In this document: positions 25,257 through 38,300 of the stretch, piece after piece
Layout of the letters: every line of letters starts with the position of its first letter
Numbering within the stretch: position 1 is the stretch's first letter
Assembly (NCBI GenBank): GCA_030762175.1
Contig: CM060842.1
Location: 48,752,501 to 48,816,500, forward strand
Source of the DNA: Metallyticus violacea
Lineage: Eukaryota; Arthropoda; Insecta; Mantodea; Metallyticidae
Direction: 5' to 3'
DNA length: 64,000 nucleotides
Notes under the pieces: generated by a model
The model's database searches: none
What the model was told of the DNA's origin: nothing
What the model saw: only the letters and a program-made list of their open reading frames with translations
Translations under genes and position numbers: made by a program

Positions 25257-27002
25257 TATAATTTTAATGCACATTTATTCTCAAACTTTTATATATTTAA
25301 TGCCTCCCTATATCTTCTATCTTCTTTTTATTACATTCTTTTGTCACATATGCTACACATCTCCTATACCCATCCGTTTCAACCATCAGTGCACAACTCT
25401 GCACTTTGAAAATTTATACATACTTTAATTATATCATCTTCAAGTACGTTTCTGCACCAGTATTTCAGAATTGTTTCAACCATAATCCTTTTCTTTCCAA
25501 TGTATCAGTTCCTCCGTGTTGCTTCCAATAACTCTAATAAATCTTTACAAAATATAAACAGCGATCTCTATAAAATGTTATTTAAGCAGCAAACGTTTCT
25601 TTATTCATATTCATAAATACTAAATATTTTAGTAGAAATATAATTCCCATCCACTATACAGTTCTATTATATGCCTACCTTGCAATATATTCCAAAAATT
25701 AAAGATGCCACTGCATGATATACAATTACAGAAAATGAATGCATTATTTTAAAGAGAAGTCATCCAGCGTAAAAATACATGTGTTGTTTTACAAATAGCA
25801 AAGGCATGAATTTATTGTTTTCATGCTTTATGAATGATAATTACTTTCTTCTTGTGCCACTAGCTTATTTTCCTCAATTGGGACTGAAACATTCGGACAT
25901 CGCGATTAAAATGAAGAGTCCGTTCCCCTTTCATTTAATTCATGAAACCAGGTCTGAGCCTGCTGTGCTAACATTTCTGTTTATATGACAGGCATTTATC
26001 GTTAAACATGGAGTTGTATTCTGAATTTTTCATTATTTTATACTCATATGTATGTGAATGTTGGACTAGAGTTCAATGTAGGGACTTTGCGAAATCTAAC
26101 AACAGACAACTCGAAGATATGAGGTTGCTCTTTACATATCTCCCATTCATATTAGTATGGTGATATAGATAATTTGTATAACTTTATTCCTCTGTTAGTT
26201 AGAGATATTTTTAAAAAGTATGCAGATTTCCACAGACAGTGAAAAAAGTATTTAATATTGTATATAATCCAGAAATTATTAGAAATTCAGGAAGTTCTTC
26301 GAAGTTTAACACATGCTCATAATCAGAGCAGCTACTATCTATATGTTCTTTCGTGTATCCTAGATACTACACTCCATAGTGAGACACAAGGTTTAGATAA
26401 TGTGCAATCAGGCAGAAAGATTGATCATTTTTGCTTAATTTATGATGTAGGCAACACTGCAATTTTATGTTAAACATCTGATTTTTCAATACTGCATTGT
26501 TGCGTGTTAGCAATTGTGTTTAGTTTAACGTTCATTGTTGATCCTCAAAGAATGTAATAGTAGTTCTGTATAGCTTGGCTCATTACAATAAAAGTTTAAG
26601 TTGCTTATACCATCCAACAGTAATAGAAAGTTTGATCTAAAAACACAGAAAAGGACTCGTCTTAAGAAAGCCAGAGTTAAAGATGAAAGTTTTGTTAATA
26701 GAAAGGATAAAAGTAAAATTGATGAGTGCGATAGCCTTGTTTAGATATTTTAAATTTTTTTTAAACACCCAGTTCAAATTTTATTTTAAAATGAAAATAA
26801 AAGTTCTGATTCACTGATGGGCTTCACAAGCAGGGAGTGTTACCACTCTTCCGACAGCCAAAGTTGCTATGGGGACTGAAAATGAACCACGTTTTGTGTC
26901 AAGTGTTCCATTTACATATTATTAGGAGGGTTTAAGATTAAAATTCTGTGTTTTGTTTGTGTGCTAAACATTTTTTGCAATAATAAAAGTGTAAACTCAA
27001 TT

Positions 27003-27440
27003 AGACCAAGCGAGGTGGCTCAGGCGGTGAGTCTGAGCGGGCCTTGGGTTTTTTTCGTGATTTCTCCTGGCCACTTAGGCGAATGGACTGGAATGGAGCT
27101 TTATTTTCCACGAATTATCCGCTCTTCCAGTTGCGTTGGTTCTATTACAGGTTCAAAGTGCCAGGAGCGGTGTGATGGTGGCTAGGACTTTGGGAAGGTT
27201 TCTGCTGGAATTGAAGCGGAACTTTTGAGGGGCTCGCACAACTTGGTAGGGGGGGCTCCACCGGCATCTGAGTGTTCTATATGGAAAAATGTTAGAAACC
27301 CTATCTGCGTCCGCGCAGTCACTGTCCGGCGTCTCCCTAACTTCACTGGAGACGTTGGCACAAATGGCCAGCCGTGAGCAAGGTTCATGTACTGAAATAT
27401 ACTTCCCCCAGACCATCAATCCAAACCCACTGTACACAAT
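27003..27440 (+). repeat. SINE-like family C copy, longest
   Basis: Starts with an A-box-like gcgaggtggctcaggcggtg. The body shares ggttctattacaggttcaaa, agtgccagga, gtgtgatggtggc, gaaaaatgttagaaaccc and aatggccagccgtgagcaa with copies at 57108 and 59300. It ends about 500 bases upstream of the LAMP start codon. Confidence 0.75.
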
Positions 27441-27794
27441 GTTCTACCTGCTGTGAAGACTGGAACGTAATTTTCTCTCTTAAACAAACCCCCATTGCTA
27501 TAACAGCGAAAGTGAATTACAAGAAAATCGGGACTGTACCAAAGGGTATGTAATATAAAATGTATTTATTTTATAACTGGTGAATAAAAATATTGTGGTA
27601 TATTTTTTTCGTGATAAGATCAATAATTGACTAGCTTATGTTGCATAACAAACCATGTAGTAATAACTGTAATACTATAAAGTTTAAACAAAATAACATG
27701 TACCGTTTCTGCATAAGGTGTTTCAAATGTAAACTATACGAAGTTGGCAACATTGGCAAGATTTACCATACCGCAAAGAGGTCCCCGGCGGGGA
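27441..27794. other. Upstream flank of the LAMP-like gene, no gene seen
   Basis: AT-rich; no exon or repeat recognised. Confidence 0.4.
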
Positions 27795-27939
27795 GATATA
27801 ATCAGCAGCGAGGTATTATAGCAACATCATTGATAAGCGACAAGATAAGAGAATGGTAGGGGTATCTTAACTAGGCCGGTACATCTCTGATAAACCGTAG
27901 ATGCTCAAGAACCAACTGGTGGACAACTGCAGAGCAACC
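27795..27939 (+). promoter_or_regulatory. Probable promoter-proximal region / 5' UTR with GATA-site cluster
   Basis: Within 60 bases there are TGATAAG at 27831, AGATAAG at 27843, the reverse form TATCTTA at 27863 and TGATAAA at about 27888. The last lies about 50 bases before the ATG. GATA factors drive gut, fat-body and haemocyte genes in insects. No TATA box is obvious and the transcription start is unknown, so the cluster could be regulatory DNA or UTR. Confidence 0.35.
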
Positions 27940-28000
27940 ATGGATTTTTGGAATTGGAAGAAAAAAATTGTTATTCTTGTGTTATTTTATTTGCACACAG
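27940..28000 (+). CDS. Lamp1: LAMP-like exon 1: start codon and signal peptide
   Basis: The ATG sits in a strong start context (caaccATGG). Twenty codons plus one base encode a short n-region with WNWKKK and a hydrophobic core IVILVLFYL, then HT. The exon ends at CACACAG|GTAAGA, leaving phase 1. The first base of exon 2 completes an Ala codon, giving a plausible signal-peptidase site TAS|T. No in-frame upstream extension is needed. A separate 5' untranslated exon cannot be excluded. Confidence 0.85.
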
Positions 28001-31000
28001 GTAAGAATATTACTAGAAAAAAAAAACAGTATTTAAATTAACTTTCAGATACATGGCATCCTAAACTCTTTTGTGGTGTATGGATAGATGCCTGACTGCA
28101 GCACCAATATGATGTGCACTGAAGGATTTCTATGTGTATCTACTGGACAGTTTTACGCTCTTTCTCAACATGGAAAGCGCAATAATGACTTTTCGAAAAT
28201 TTCGATTAAAATGTCATGAAAAAATAATTTATTTCTAAACTTTATTTCAAATCTATATACTTATCCCAGGAATTTTCTAATTTCTTTATCCCATCCATTA
28301 AATGCCATTTCTTCAGCTCTTAATATAATAACGCGTTTGTTTCGGCGACAACCGCGACTTTCTTTTTTCATGTTGGGGCAGGAAGTAGTCCGAGAGATTA
28401 AAATCCTAGAGTAGGAGTGAGAAGGAAGAATTTCATATTTTAAGTTCAATAATTTTGAGGTCACAGTCGCAGATTGTGCGTTGACGCGTTATCGTGATGG
28501 AGCAGGACTTTTTCTCTGCTTAAAAAGGCCGTTCCTTCTCGATAGCGTCGTTTAATTGCTCCAGCAGTACAGCGCAATGTTTACTGGTTACGGTTTTGCC
28601 ATTTTCCAAGAAATTAATACGTCGTGGCAATTCCAAAACGCAGCCATCATTATCATTCTTGTTGAAGGGGTTTTGAGGGGCTTCTCCGGTTGAAGCTCAC
28701 TGTTTTGACTGCTCTTTCGTTTCCGGCGTGTAGTAATGGATCCTTGTTTCCGTCTACGAAATTCAACTGGACTCGTTTAAACGGCTCCAAATTCTGTGCG
28801 GAGGTGACAACTCATTCTCTTTTCTGGTCAATCGCTAGCAAATGCGGCACCCACTTCACCGATAGTTTTTTCATTTGCAAATGATTGTAGCACTCGATCT
28901 ACAGAAAAGCATCTCCCGCACCTTCAGGTTGCGGATTGCTCAGCACCCTGTCGGGCATTTTTTGTTTTTTAGTAATTCCGTTAGTCATTAGCAGGATAGG
29001 ACGTCCGAAATGGTCCGCATCGCTTGTGCTCCTTCAGCATAAAAATTTGTATTTGAACGCTGGTTTACAAATTTAAGCTGGAAATTTTTGTAAATAGAAA
29101 TCGTCCCTGAAGAGTCATCAGGTTCTCAAGTTAACGTTGTAAACAACCTAGTGCTGCGATCTTTGCATGGACTTATCGAAAATTCTCGTAATTGTGAGAC
29201 TCCCAAGCAGTGCTCTATTGAACATTGTTGCTATAGAGATGTTTGGTAGAGCAAATGAACGAATTTCAAATTTCAAGATGAGAAGAGCAGGAAATTGTGT
29301 ATTCAGTCACAATATTTGAAAATATTATATGGAACCCATGCCTCTCTACAAAGTAAATATGTCATTCTAACGAGGAACTTAATTAGTGATTACTTTTGGC
29401 ATTGTAATATTATACAATTGAAGCTAAAATATTTAGGTTACAGAACTGCGAAATTATGAGCTGCTATATCTTAACGCTAACAACATTTAGAATGGAAATA
29501 GAATAAAAATTAAACAGGTATTAAACTAACAAAGATGTGTTTTACATAAAAAGTTAACAAACGATCTAGATAACGTGCATAAGTAAATTTAAAAGTATTC
29601 TAGGAAGTAAATTAATATTTATTTAAATTTATTAGTAAGTGTTATATTATCATATTGTGTTTTACGTTCGCCGTAACAAAAATTAAAAAAGAAAAGAAAA
29701 TAAAAAAGAATCTTCGCATCTATTTTGTTTATTATTAGCCATATGTACTGAAATAAAATCAAAGAATTTTGTATGTTTCAGTAGTTAAATGCGTCTTATG
29801 CCGAATGTTAAGAACTGGAAATTGTAGAGCGTCTTAGACTAGTAGCTTGGATAGGAAATCTATAGTCGATGAAGAGTACATCATATGGTGAATCTGAAGT
29901 TGAAATTAGATATATGTTGGTAATAAATTGTTTTAGAACAGTTTCAAACATACTGCAAAAGGAAGAAATTTCCATAATTTTTATAGCTTATCATCAGCAT
30001 TTTGAAGATTCAGTGCTATAAAAGCTCTAAACTTTCGGACTATTCATATGAAAGTACGACGCTGAACAACGCTTAACTGATTTATCACTTTATATAACTT
30101 AGTCCAATGGCAGATGTGTGGCCTAACGAATAAGGCGCCAGACTTGGTTTCATAGATCGTAGATTTGGGTTCTGCGGAATAGGTTTATTTATTTTATGAT
30201 GAAATCAAGATTTAAAACTAAAAAACAAGTTATGGCTGCTCCAATTGGAAAAGAATGATCTTATTTTACTTTAAACCAGCATCTTGCAGATTACGTTAGA
30301 CATGCTCCACAACACCTTCCGTTACTGTTTGGTACACGTTTCACTCGCCAGTGGCGTACTGGTTCATTAGAAACAATGCTATATCAGGGATTCGAATCCT
30401 TGCACCAGCATGCATAGACTTTTATTCATTTCTATGCGGTTTTGGAAACGTTCTAGGTTAAGGTGTTTATCGTTTCAATTTACATTTATGTTTGTGTGAA
30501 GTTGTTTTAATCATTATGCTAAATTATTTATGTTTTAGTTTAATTGAAATGTGCAGTACATAATTAAGTTTTGTGCGTTAAACTTTGAAACAGTTATTAC
30601 TTGTTTTTTGCAATTAACGGCTTCCTTGCAGTTATGAGTATAAATGCCTAGTGTAGCCATAAGTTCTGTTACAAAGTATTTTTTATAAAGCAACAGTATA
30701 CTTTATTGTTTTTTTAAATTTGATTAAGGCAAAGGTACCCACATGTATTCTGTGCTAAATAGATATATCATTTTTCAAAATGATCCCCTTTCGCCCTGAT
30801 ATAGGACCTAAGTCTATCGGGCCATTCATCAATAGCAACACACACTGTCTTCGTGGGGAAATCCGCCACTGCTAACTCCAGGGTTCGCTTGAGAGATTTA
30901 ATATTGGGGTGCCTTTTCTTACAAGCAATATCCATAAGTACTGGTCACAATTTGTAATCAAAGAGGTGAGGTCAGGGTGCTGGAGGGCCAATCTTGGGTA

Positions 31001-34000
31001 GCAATAAAATCCGGAATATGTTTCTTAAGCCAATCTTGCTGCAAGGTCCAGTACCCATTCTTGAACAAAGTGGTGTTCAAGTCTTTCACCACAGGCTCAA
31101 GGAGGGTTGTTTCAAATATTCTGGCTGTTGTGTTTAATCCCTTTTTGTCAGAAATGCAACTTTGTGACACCATCGTAGCTCTCTCTCCACCAAACCATCA
31201 CTGAGGCGGGATGGTGTCCCCCCTGGATCTTCGGAATCCTCTCACGAGCTTCTTCAGAAGTCCTGTCACACACCCTTGTCATTCTGGAGGTCGTGTCTCT
31301 CTTCAATTGCGAAAACTTTTTTCATTTGTAAAAAATAATTTTTGTGCCGGTTGTTAGCTTAACGCTGAAGTAGACGTTTATGTTCCCTGTGCTGCTTAAG
31401 TGTTGTAGTTAAGAAATGTGCAGTACCCCGGCGATAAGCCTTTAGCCCAAGGTCTTCTCTGAGCAATATGGACATTGATCACCGGAAATATTCATCTCAC
31501 GAGCCATCACTGTTTGTTTCCGCACTGGATTTCTCCTAATACGAAATGCCGCTGCTTTTAGCACTTTCCTAGTCATCACAGAGCACGGTATCCCCGATCT
31601 TGATAGGTTAGCAATTGTATCAGTCTCATTAAAGCGCTCAGAGGTGCAATACACAAATATCCTGTTGATTTTCAGCTTCTTAAGAGTATGAAAAATTTCA
31701 GTGACGGTTTTGCGACCCCTATCTAGGACTATCACATAAACACGGTTTTCATAGTCTCACCAATCCGCAACTAAACCTTTAACTCTCTTCGCTATTGCTC
31801 GGGACTGCAGCTCTAACCGCTCTACCGCTACAGCAGGCTCAGATCTTTCTTGCTGTATGGGCAAGTTGTTCCCTCAGCTGCAGTTGAAGTCAGCAATGTA
31901 TAAGGTAGCGTTTAGCAACAAGAGCGTTATCTGATAGTCCGAACATCTGGTACAGTTGCTATCAAAAGTTTGTAACAGATCTTATGGCTAGACTAGGTTC
32001 CTCTGTTGGAATTTGAACTTCCGTGTTTCACAGCGTAAATTTATTACGCTATTAAAACACGTCCTCAAAGAAATCACGCAGTCTGTTAGGTAGAACTGGA
32101 TATGAAGCAGTTATAACGCCGGTTTAACAGTGGGATTGCATAACTTCTCAAGCCATAGGATGAATTGCATCACTGAACACACACACACACACATATTTCC
32201 ACCTACTGCTCTGGGGTAGCCATCTGGGATGGCATTAATCAAGAATGTAAGTAAACTTTACTGGTTATAAATGTATAATTTATTTCATAATCTGAATATT
32301 GTGTTTTCAGTGTATACATATGCCCGATATTTACCTAATTCGATTCCGTTTTAAGTCATACGTATTAGAATTTCTTTAGATTAGTGTTGCAACTACCTCC
32401 CTAGCCTGACCCCAGTTCGTTAAATAAATTACAGAATGTTTGGCTAGAGCGCTGTGATTCGTTAAAAAGTTGTGAAGTACACTTAAGAGCAGTAAAAGCG
32501 AAAATAGGCACACAATTCACACAAAAATGTCGCTCTTCACAGTGTACAGATCATTTTTTGAATACCAAACAAAAAGCCAATATGGCTGCTCCGGAAGTTC
32601 GATCAGTTATGCCAGGACAGGGTGGTTGGAAGGGGGGTTAAGATATCAGAGCTCTAGGCATAAAGCGAAAGGGACATATCCAGGAGAAAGTACTCTATAA
32701 CCGTGAGCGGGTCTCCTCATCCTGCGGATTGGGAAGATATACAATCCCGGCATTTTATAGACTATCGCATAAACACTGTGTCCTGCTTCGTATCGATTTC
32801 GGCCGATTGGCTGCTCTTTGTCTCTCAACGTGTTCTGACTGATGTTGCACTGTGTGCGCGCTGGGCCTTTACGGTGAAGGTTCGGGGTTAAAAACACTAG
32901 TCCATGAAAGTACATATTTTTTGTTTTGTTTCTCGCACGGAAGGGAGCATGATGCTTATTTTGTGATATTTATTAATGTAAAAATCCAAATTAAGTAAAT
33001 TTAATTAAATCAGAAATTACTAAAGAATCTTCGTCATTGAACATAATAAGTAAACGCCAATAACTTTACATTAATGTGAAATGACAAGTATAAGGCAATG
33101 AGTGATATTTTACTCTTTAAAGATATTCTTACATAAAAAATGAAGACAAAAATTAGGATTAGTTCTGGAGCTATCGGTACACAGCAGAGATGGGCGGTCC
33201 GGTGAATGCGGCGGGAGACTTGACAGCATCTGCATTTCCATCGACTGTAAAATAACGGTTGGCCCAGCTATATTTCGAACGTTGTGTTCTTCAAAGGCAG
33301 GAGACAGATGCATTTAGATGGACTTGGAAAATTGAGAATCGAACCCAAGCCAGGGGATGACGCTACTATCTTCTGCCTATGAACATAAGTTGTTTGAAAT
33401 ACAGCAACATTTATGTTACTATTCAAGAGTTTTATTTATTTCTGCCTCTCTAGTTCTTGTTGTAGCTATATTGTTGCAAGAGTTACTTTTTTTTTTTAAA
33501 AAAAAAAAAAACATTATCATGTATACTTTGATTTCAGTGGATCTTCCAAAATTTTACACTTCTTCAATAACATCTTTGAGATGTCCAACTTAAATTAATG
33601 TTTACCTTTTTCTTTTTAGCTTCAACGGAGGATGGTCCTTTTATCTTCAAGTACGACAAGGAATGTTTCTATGGACGTATGAGCATTACACTAATCCAAG
33701 GTGATGTAAGTATTTCTAGACTGATATTTCTTTAACAAGTGCACCTCTTGGTCTGAATTTCTTCTGCCTCCAGCTATAATTACTAAGCAGGAAGCACTAA
33801 TAGTAACAGAGAACATTTAGAAGGCGGAATAATATTCAAAGTGCAACCTTTTCCCGCCATTTTCTGCGACATTAAATTTTACTCGTGTAATGCAACGCTC
33901 TCTGAAAGTATTCAGACGTACAATTTTTTTGATTCTTTTATCATATACTTTAAAACAACCTGCATTATTTTGAAATGCAACATGGAGTAACATATTCTTT

Positions 34001-35292
34001 TAAAAAGTTAGGCACTATAAAAATATGCACAGTGTTTCAAATATTATTGTTTAATAATATTCCTACCCACAAATAGATAAAAAATTAGTTCACTGGGATT
34101 TTTAGAAAAGGTACATGAAATATAGTAAAGTGTTAATTTATTTCTAGCAATATTGCACAATTTTAACAGCAATAAACAAAAGATTTTTTAAAAAAAAGTT
34201 GCAAAATGTACTATAATGATTATTGATAGCAATTTTTGTACCTATAGATCAGATGTCTGATTCATGAAAAGGGTTTTAAAATGTGTTACATTTGAAGTGT
34301 CATGTGTTAATGATCCTTTCAACTTATAGTACTAAGAAACGCCGCAATATTTTACATTTATATACAGAAATTATTTTTTCACGCTAGCCGTGAGTAAGAC
34401 ACAAGTTGGAAATAAAGAATCAATTCGAGGCTGCTAAACTGAGCTGCAGTGTTTTTCCATTGTCAATCAACTGCTTTTAATTTCCGGGAACCGATGTATC
34501 ACGACGTCATAACGAACATGGCCGATCGCTCATTCCAGCTTTTGCGACGCTTTAAACTTTCAAAATGTATGCATACTCATATGTAAAAAGTGCAATTATT
34601 CTTGACCGAAATAACTCCAAATTCTGTGATTGCTCTTATAGCAAAAACAACATAGCCGAAGAAAATGTACTTCAAATAATCTAAATGAATGAATATTGTT
34701 TAACCCGTTTTTGCTACAGAGGCACCACAGGAGGTGAACCGCCACAGGTGGCCGAGGTCGTTAAGGCGCGGACTCATGAGCGGGAGGTCTGGGGTTCGTA
34801 TCCCGCCAGGAACGTCCTCCTTGATTGAGGTTTTTTCCAGGTTTTCCTCAGTCCTCATAAATGGCAAATGCCAGGGAGGTACCCTAAACTTAGGCCTGGA
34901 ACGCTTCCTAGTTTAAAAAAAAATCCTTTTCCAAAATATCATTTCATCTCATGTATCATTAGTGTTCGTCGCCTGTGATGCCTCAGTAGTTAAAACGAGC
35001 GTTAAACACTATCAAAAAAAAAAAAAAAAAAAAGGCGGCGGACATTGATGATACATGAGATGAAATGATATATTTGGAAAGAATTAATTTTTTAAGAAGG
35101 AAACGTTCCAGGCCTAAGTTTAGGGTACCTCCCCGGCATTTGTCATTTATGAGGACTGAGGAAAACGTGGAAAAAAATCTCAGTCAAAGAGAACGGTCCT
35201 AGCGGGATTCGTACCCTAGACCTTCCGTTCACGAGTCTGCGCCTTAACGACCTCGGCCACCCATGGCGGTCAAATAATCAAGGAATAACATA

Positions 35293-35329
<37 letters not shown>

Positions 35330-38300
35330 ATTACAAATTATGGTCAGTTTTACAAAGTATGGATTCACTAAAAGGTATTCGAATCCATCACGGAGTGAAA
35401 GGATAACTTTCCAATGTTGCTAGCATAAACATGTGATGACAATTCCAAGGCCTCTTTGTATTGTCCATTACAAAATTAGTAAAATTAACATTTTAAAATT
35501 AAGTATATTTTTTCATCTGTAGCTAAATATTATGCGTGTAACATCATGTATGGCATATATACAAACAAATGTTTATAATATTATTATAAATGTTATTAAG
35601 TTTAATCGGTTTATAATTATTAATAATTTTATTTCTGGCCTGTAAAACTGTTAAATTATTTTAAAACATATAAATTTACAAAAACAATTAAAGAATTATT
35701 AATAGAACAGAGTAAATTAAAAAGAGCTGTATTGCTATATATAATTCGAACGATTAAATGCAAAATATTAAAATCACGCTATCATATTTCTTAAACACCA
35801 CTATAATAAAAGTTGTTTGTTATAGAACATTAAAGTATACGAATTCTTATTTCTATCTCTTCTTTACACAGGTTGCCATCGCAGTACTTCCTGACGCCGA
35901 CGAACCTATCACAGTAAACTGTGATAAGGACAAAGCATTAATAATTAATTTACCACAGGACGCAGTCCCCACAGAGTCATCAACAGAAGAGTCCAGTACG
36001 GAGTCATCAACAGAGACCGGTACGGAATCTTCAACAGAATCCAGCACGAAATCTTCAACAGAGTCCAGTACGGAGTCATCAACAGAGTCAAGCACGGAAT
36101 CTTCAACAGAATCCAGCACGGAGTCATCAACAGAGTCCAGTACGGAATCTTCAACAGAATCCAGCACGGAGTCATCAACAGAGTCCAGTACGGAATCTTC
36201 AACAGAATCCAGTACGGAGTCATCAACAGAGTCAAGCACGGAATCTTCAACAGAATCCAGCACGGAGTCATCAACAGAGTCCAGTACGGAATCTTCAACA
36301 GAATCCAGCACGGAATCGTCAACAGAATCTAGTACAGAGTCTTCAACAGAATCCAGCACAGAATCATCAACAGAATCCAGCACGGAATCGTCAACAGAAT
36401 CCAGTACGGAATCTTCAACAGAGTCCAGTACGGAGTCATCAACAGAGTCAAGCACGGAGTCTTCAACAGAATCCAGCACGGAATCGTCAACAGAGTCTAG
36501 TACAGAGTCTTCTACAGAGTCAAGCACGGAGTCTTCAACAGAATCCAGCACAGACTCTTCAACAGAGTCCAGTACAGAATCTTCAACAGAGTCCAGTACA
36601 GAGTCTTCAACAGAGTCTAGTACAGATTCCAGCACGGAGTCTTCAACAGAATCCAGCACAGACTCTTCAACAGAGTCCAGTACAGAATCTTCAACAGAGT
36701 CCAGTACAGAATCTTCAACAGAGTCCAGTACAGAGTCTTCAACAGAGTCTAGTACAGATTCCAGCACGGAGTCTTCAACAGAATCCAGCACGGAATCTTC
36801 AACAGAGTCCAGTACGGAATCTTCAACAGAGTCCAGTACAGAGTCTTCATCAGAATCCAGCACGGAATCTTCAACAGAGTCAAGCACGGAGTCTTCTACA
36901 GAGTCCAGTGCAGAACCACCAGAAGAGAGCAACATGTATCGAAGCAGGCGCATTTTGAGTACATCTGATGCCGATGAAAAATCCTCAATAACATTTAAGG
37001 TCGAGAAAGCATCAGATGACTCAATTTTCGTTCACTCCATACAAGTAAACTGGAAAAGTAAGTATCAGTTCAAATTATTAAGGTTTTGGTGATGGATTAC
37101 TGGTATTATTTCTATTTGCATTTTGCTTCTCACAGTTCATAATTTACAATAGGAAACGCATGTGTTGAACTGAAGAAGGTATATTTTGGAATAAGACTGG
37201 CATGCAGTTAAATGGTTTGTTCATATATATATTGCCGCAGTAGAATATAGCGATATACAATGTTGAGATACAAAGACAAAACATTACGATCTTCCCTTTG
37301 CATATGTATACTACAGAAATACTCGGATTTGGTATCATGTAACTGCATGCCTTCGTGTGTTGATTTTGTTTCACCTGTTCTTTCTTCGGCATTTAATTTC
37401 AGTGCTTTGTAGTTCAACCATTATTTTCATCCAGTTATTAAAATGAACAAAACAATCTTTGTTGCAGGTGAAGAAATAGAAGGAACAATCGAAAACATAA
37501 CTCTATTTAAATCAAGCGGCAGGTTCCTCTGCAATAAGCCAATTACCGTATCTTTAGGAAACAATCTCACCATGGTCTTGGGTAGCGTAGAGTTCCAGGC
37601 AAACAGAGAAGAAGGCAAGCCTCTTGCAGGTAAGCAAAAGCAAATATATATATTCTTTTGGGTATATTTGGGCATCGAAATCTAAAAGTCATGGGTCTTC
37701 AGGACAATAAAAGAAATGAAGTGGTCAGTTCGGAGTGTTCAGTTTCTGGAAAGGAAAGAAAAACTTCTAAAAAATGCTCACGAGGCAAGTTGTAAAATAG
37801 GAATTTAAAAGCGTCTTTTAGTTGGCAACTAGATACTGTTCAATGGTTCCATTAGCCTATGGAGAATTTGTTATATTAAAGCGATAAATATACAGAGCAT
37901 TCATCTAATACCTAATGATCAATACCGAATATTTAGCTACGAACTGAAATATGAATTCATGTAAAGCGTAATCATTAGTTCTTTAATTGTGGGCTTGCAT
38001 GAATGGTTGGGCGAAACAATACCTGTTTTATATGAATCTATTTATAATTTAATCAAGCATGCAATTTTGTGAAAGTATATACTGGCTATTGGGTTAAATA
38101 GTTGTCCTGGAAGAATCGGTGTAAGTGGTCGTGGCGGAAACGAAATTTACAAACCTTGTTGTTTGGTGAAATTGAACGTAGTAGTAAATTAACGAATATA
38201 AAACTCTCTAATCGCAGCTGACGATAGACCTCATTGCAATTAGGTGAACTTCCTAACAACCAAGAGGGCCCTCTCTCAAGGGCTCCACTTCGTTGTCTTC

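Larger units (their letters stand above)
22730..26990. other. Long intergenic stretch, no gene recognised
   Basis: Only simple repeats are recognised. The open frame at 24954-25409 is inflated by an ATT array and its composition is not protein-like. Confidence 0.4.

Noticed and set aside
24954..25409. 151-codon open frame
   Set aside because: It is held open by an ATT array and AT-rich composition, with no domain or consistent protein-like character.
27153..27437. 94-codon minus-strand frame upstream of the LAMP-like gene
   Set aside because: It lies wholly within the repeated family C sequence also found at 57108 and 59300.
35974..36912. ESST repeat as a silk, glue or secreted mucin gene
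   Set aside because: The flanking exons encode LAMP domains with eight cysteines and a transmembrane segment.
35853..36953. 366-codon open frame on the minus strand across the ESST array
   Set aside because: It is the antisense shadow of a 12-nt coding repeat, which stays open in several frames. It has no splice or start support and gives only a DSVL-type repeat.
35758..37092. Treating the 444-codon frame as a complete single-exon gene
   Set aside because: Its N-terminal 38 residues are intron sequence before a good acceptor at 35870-35871 and its end runs past a GTAAGT donor. Spliced exons on both sides continue in phase.
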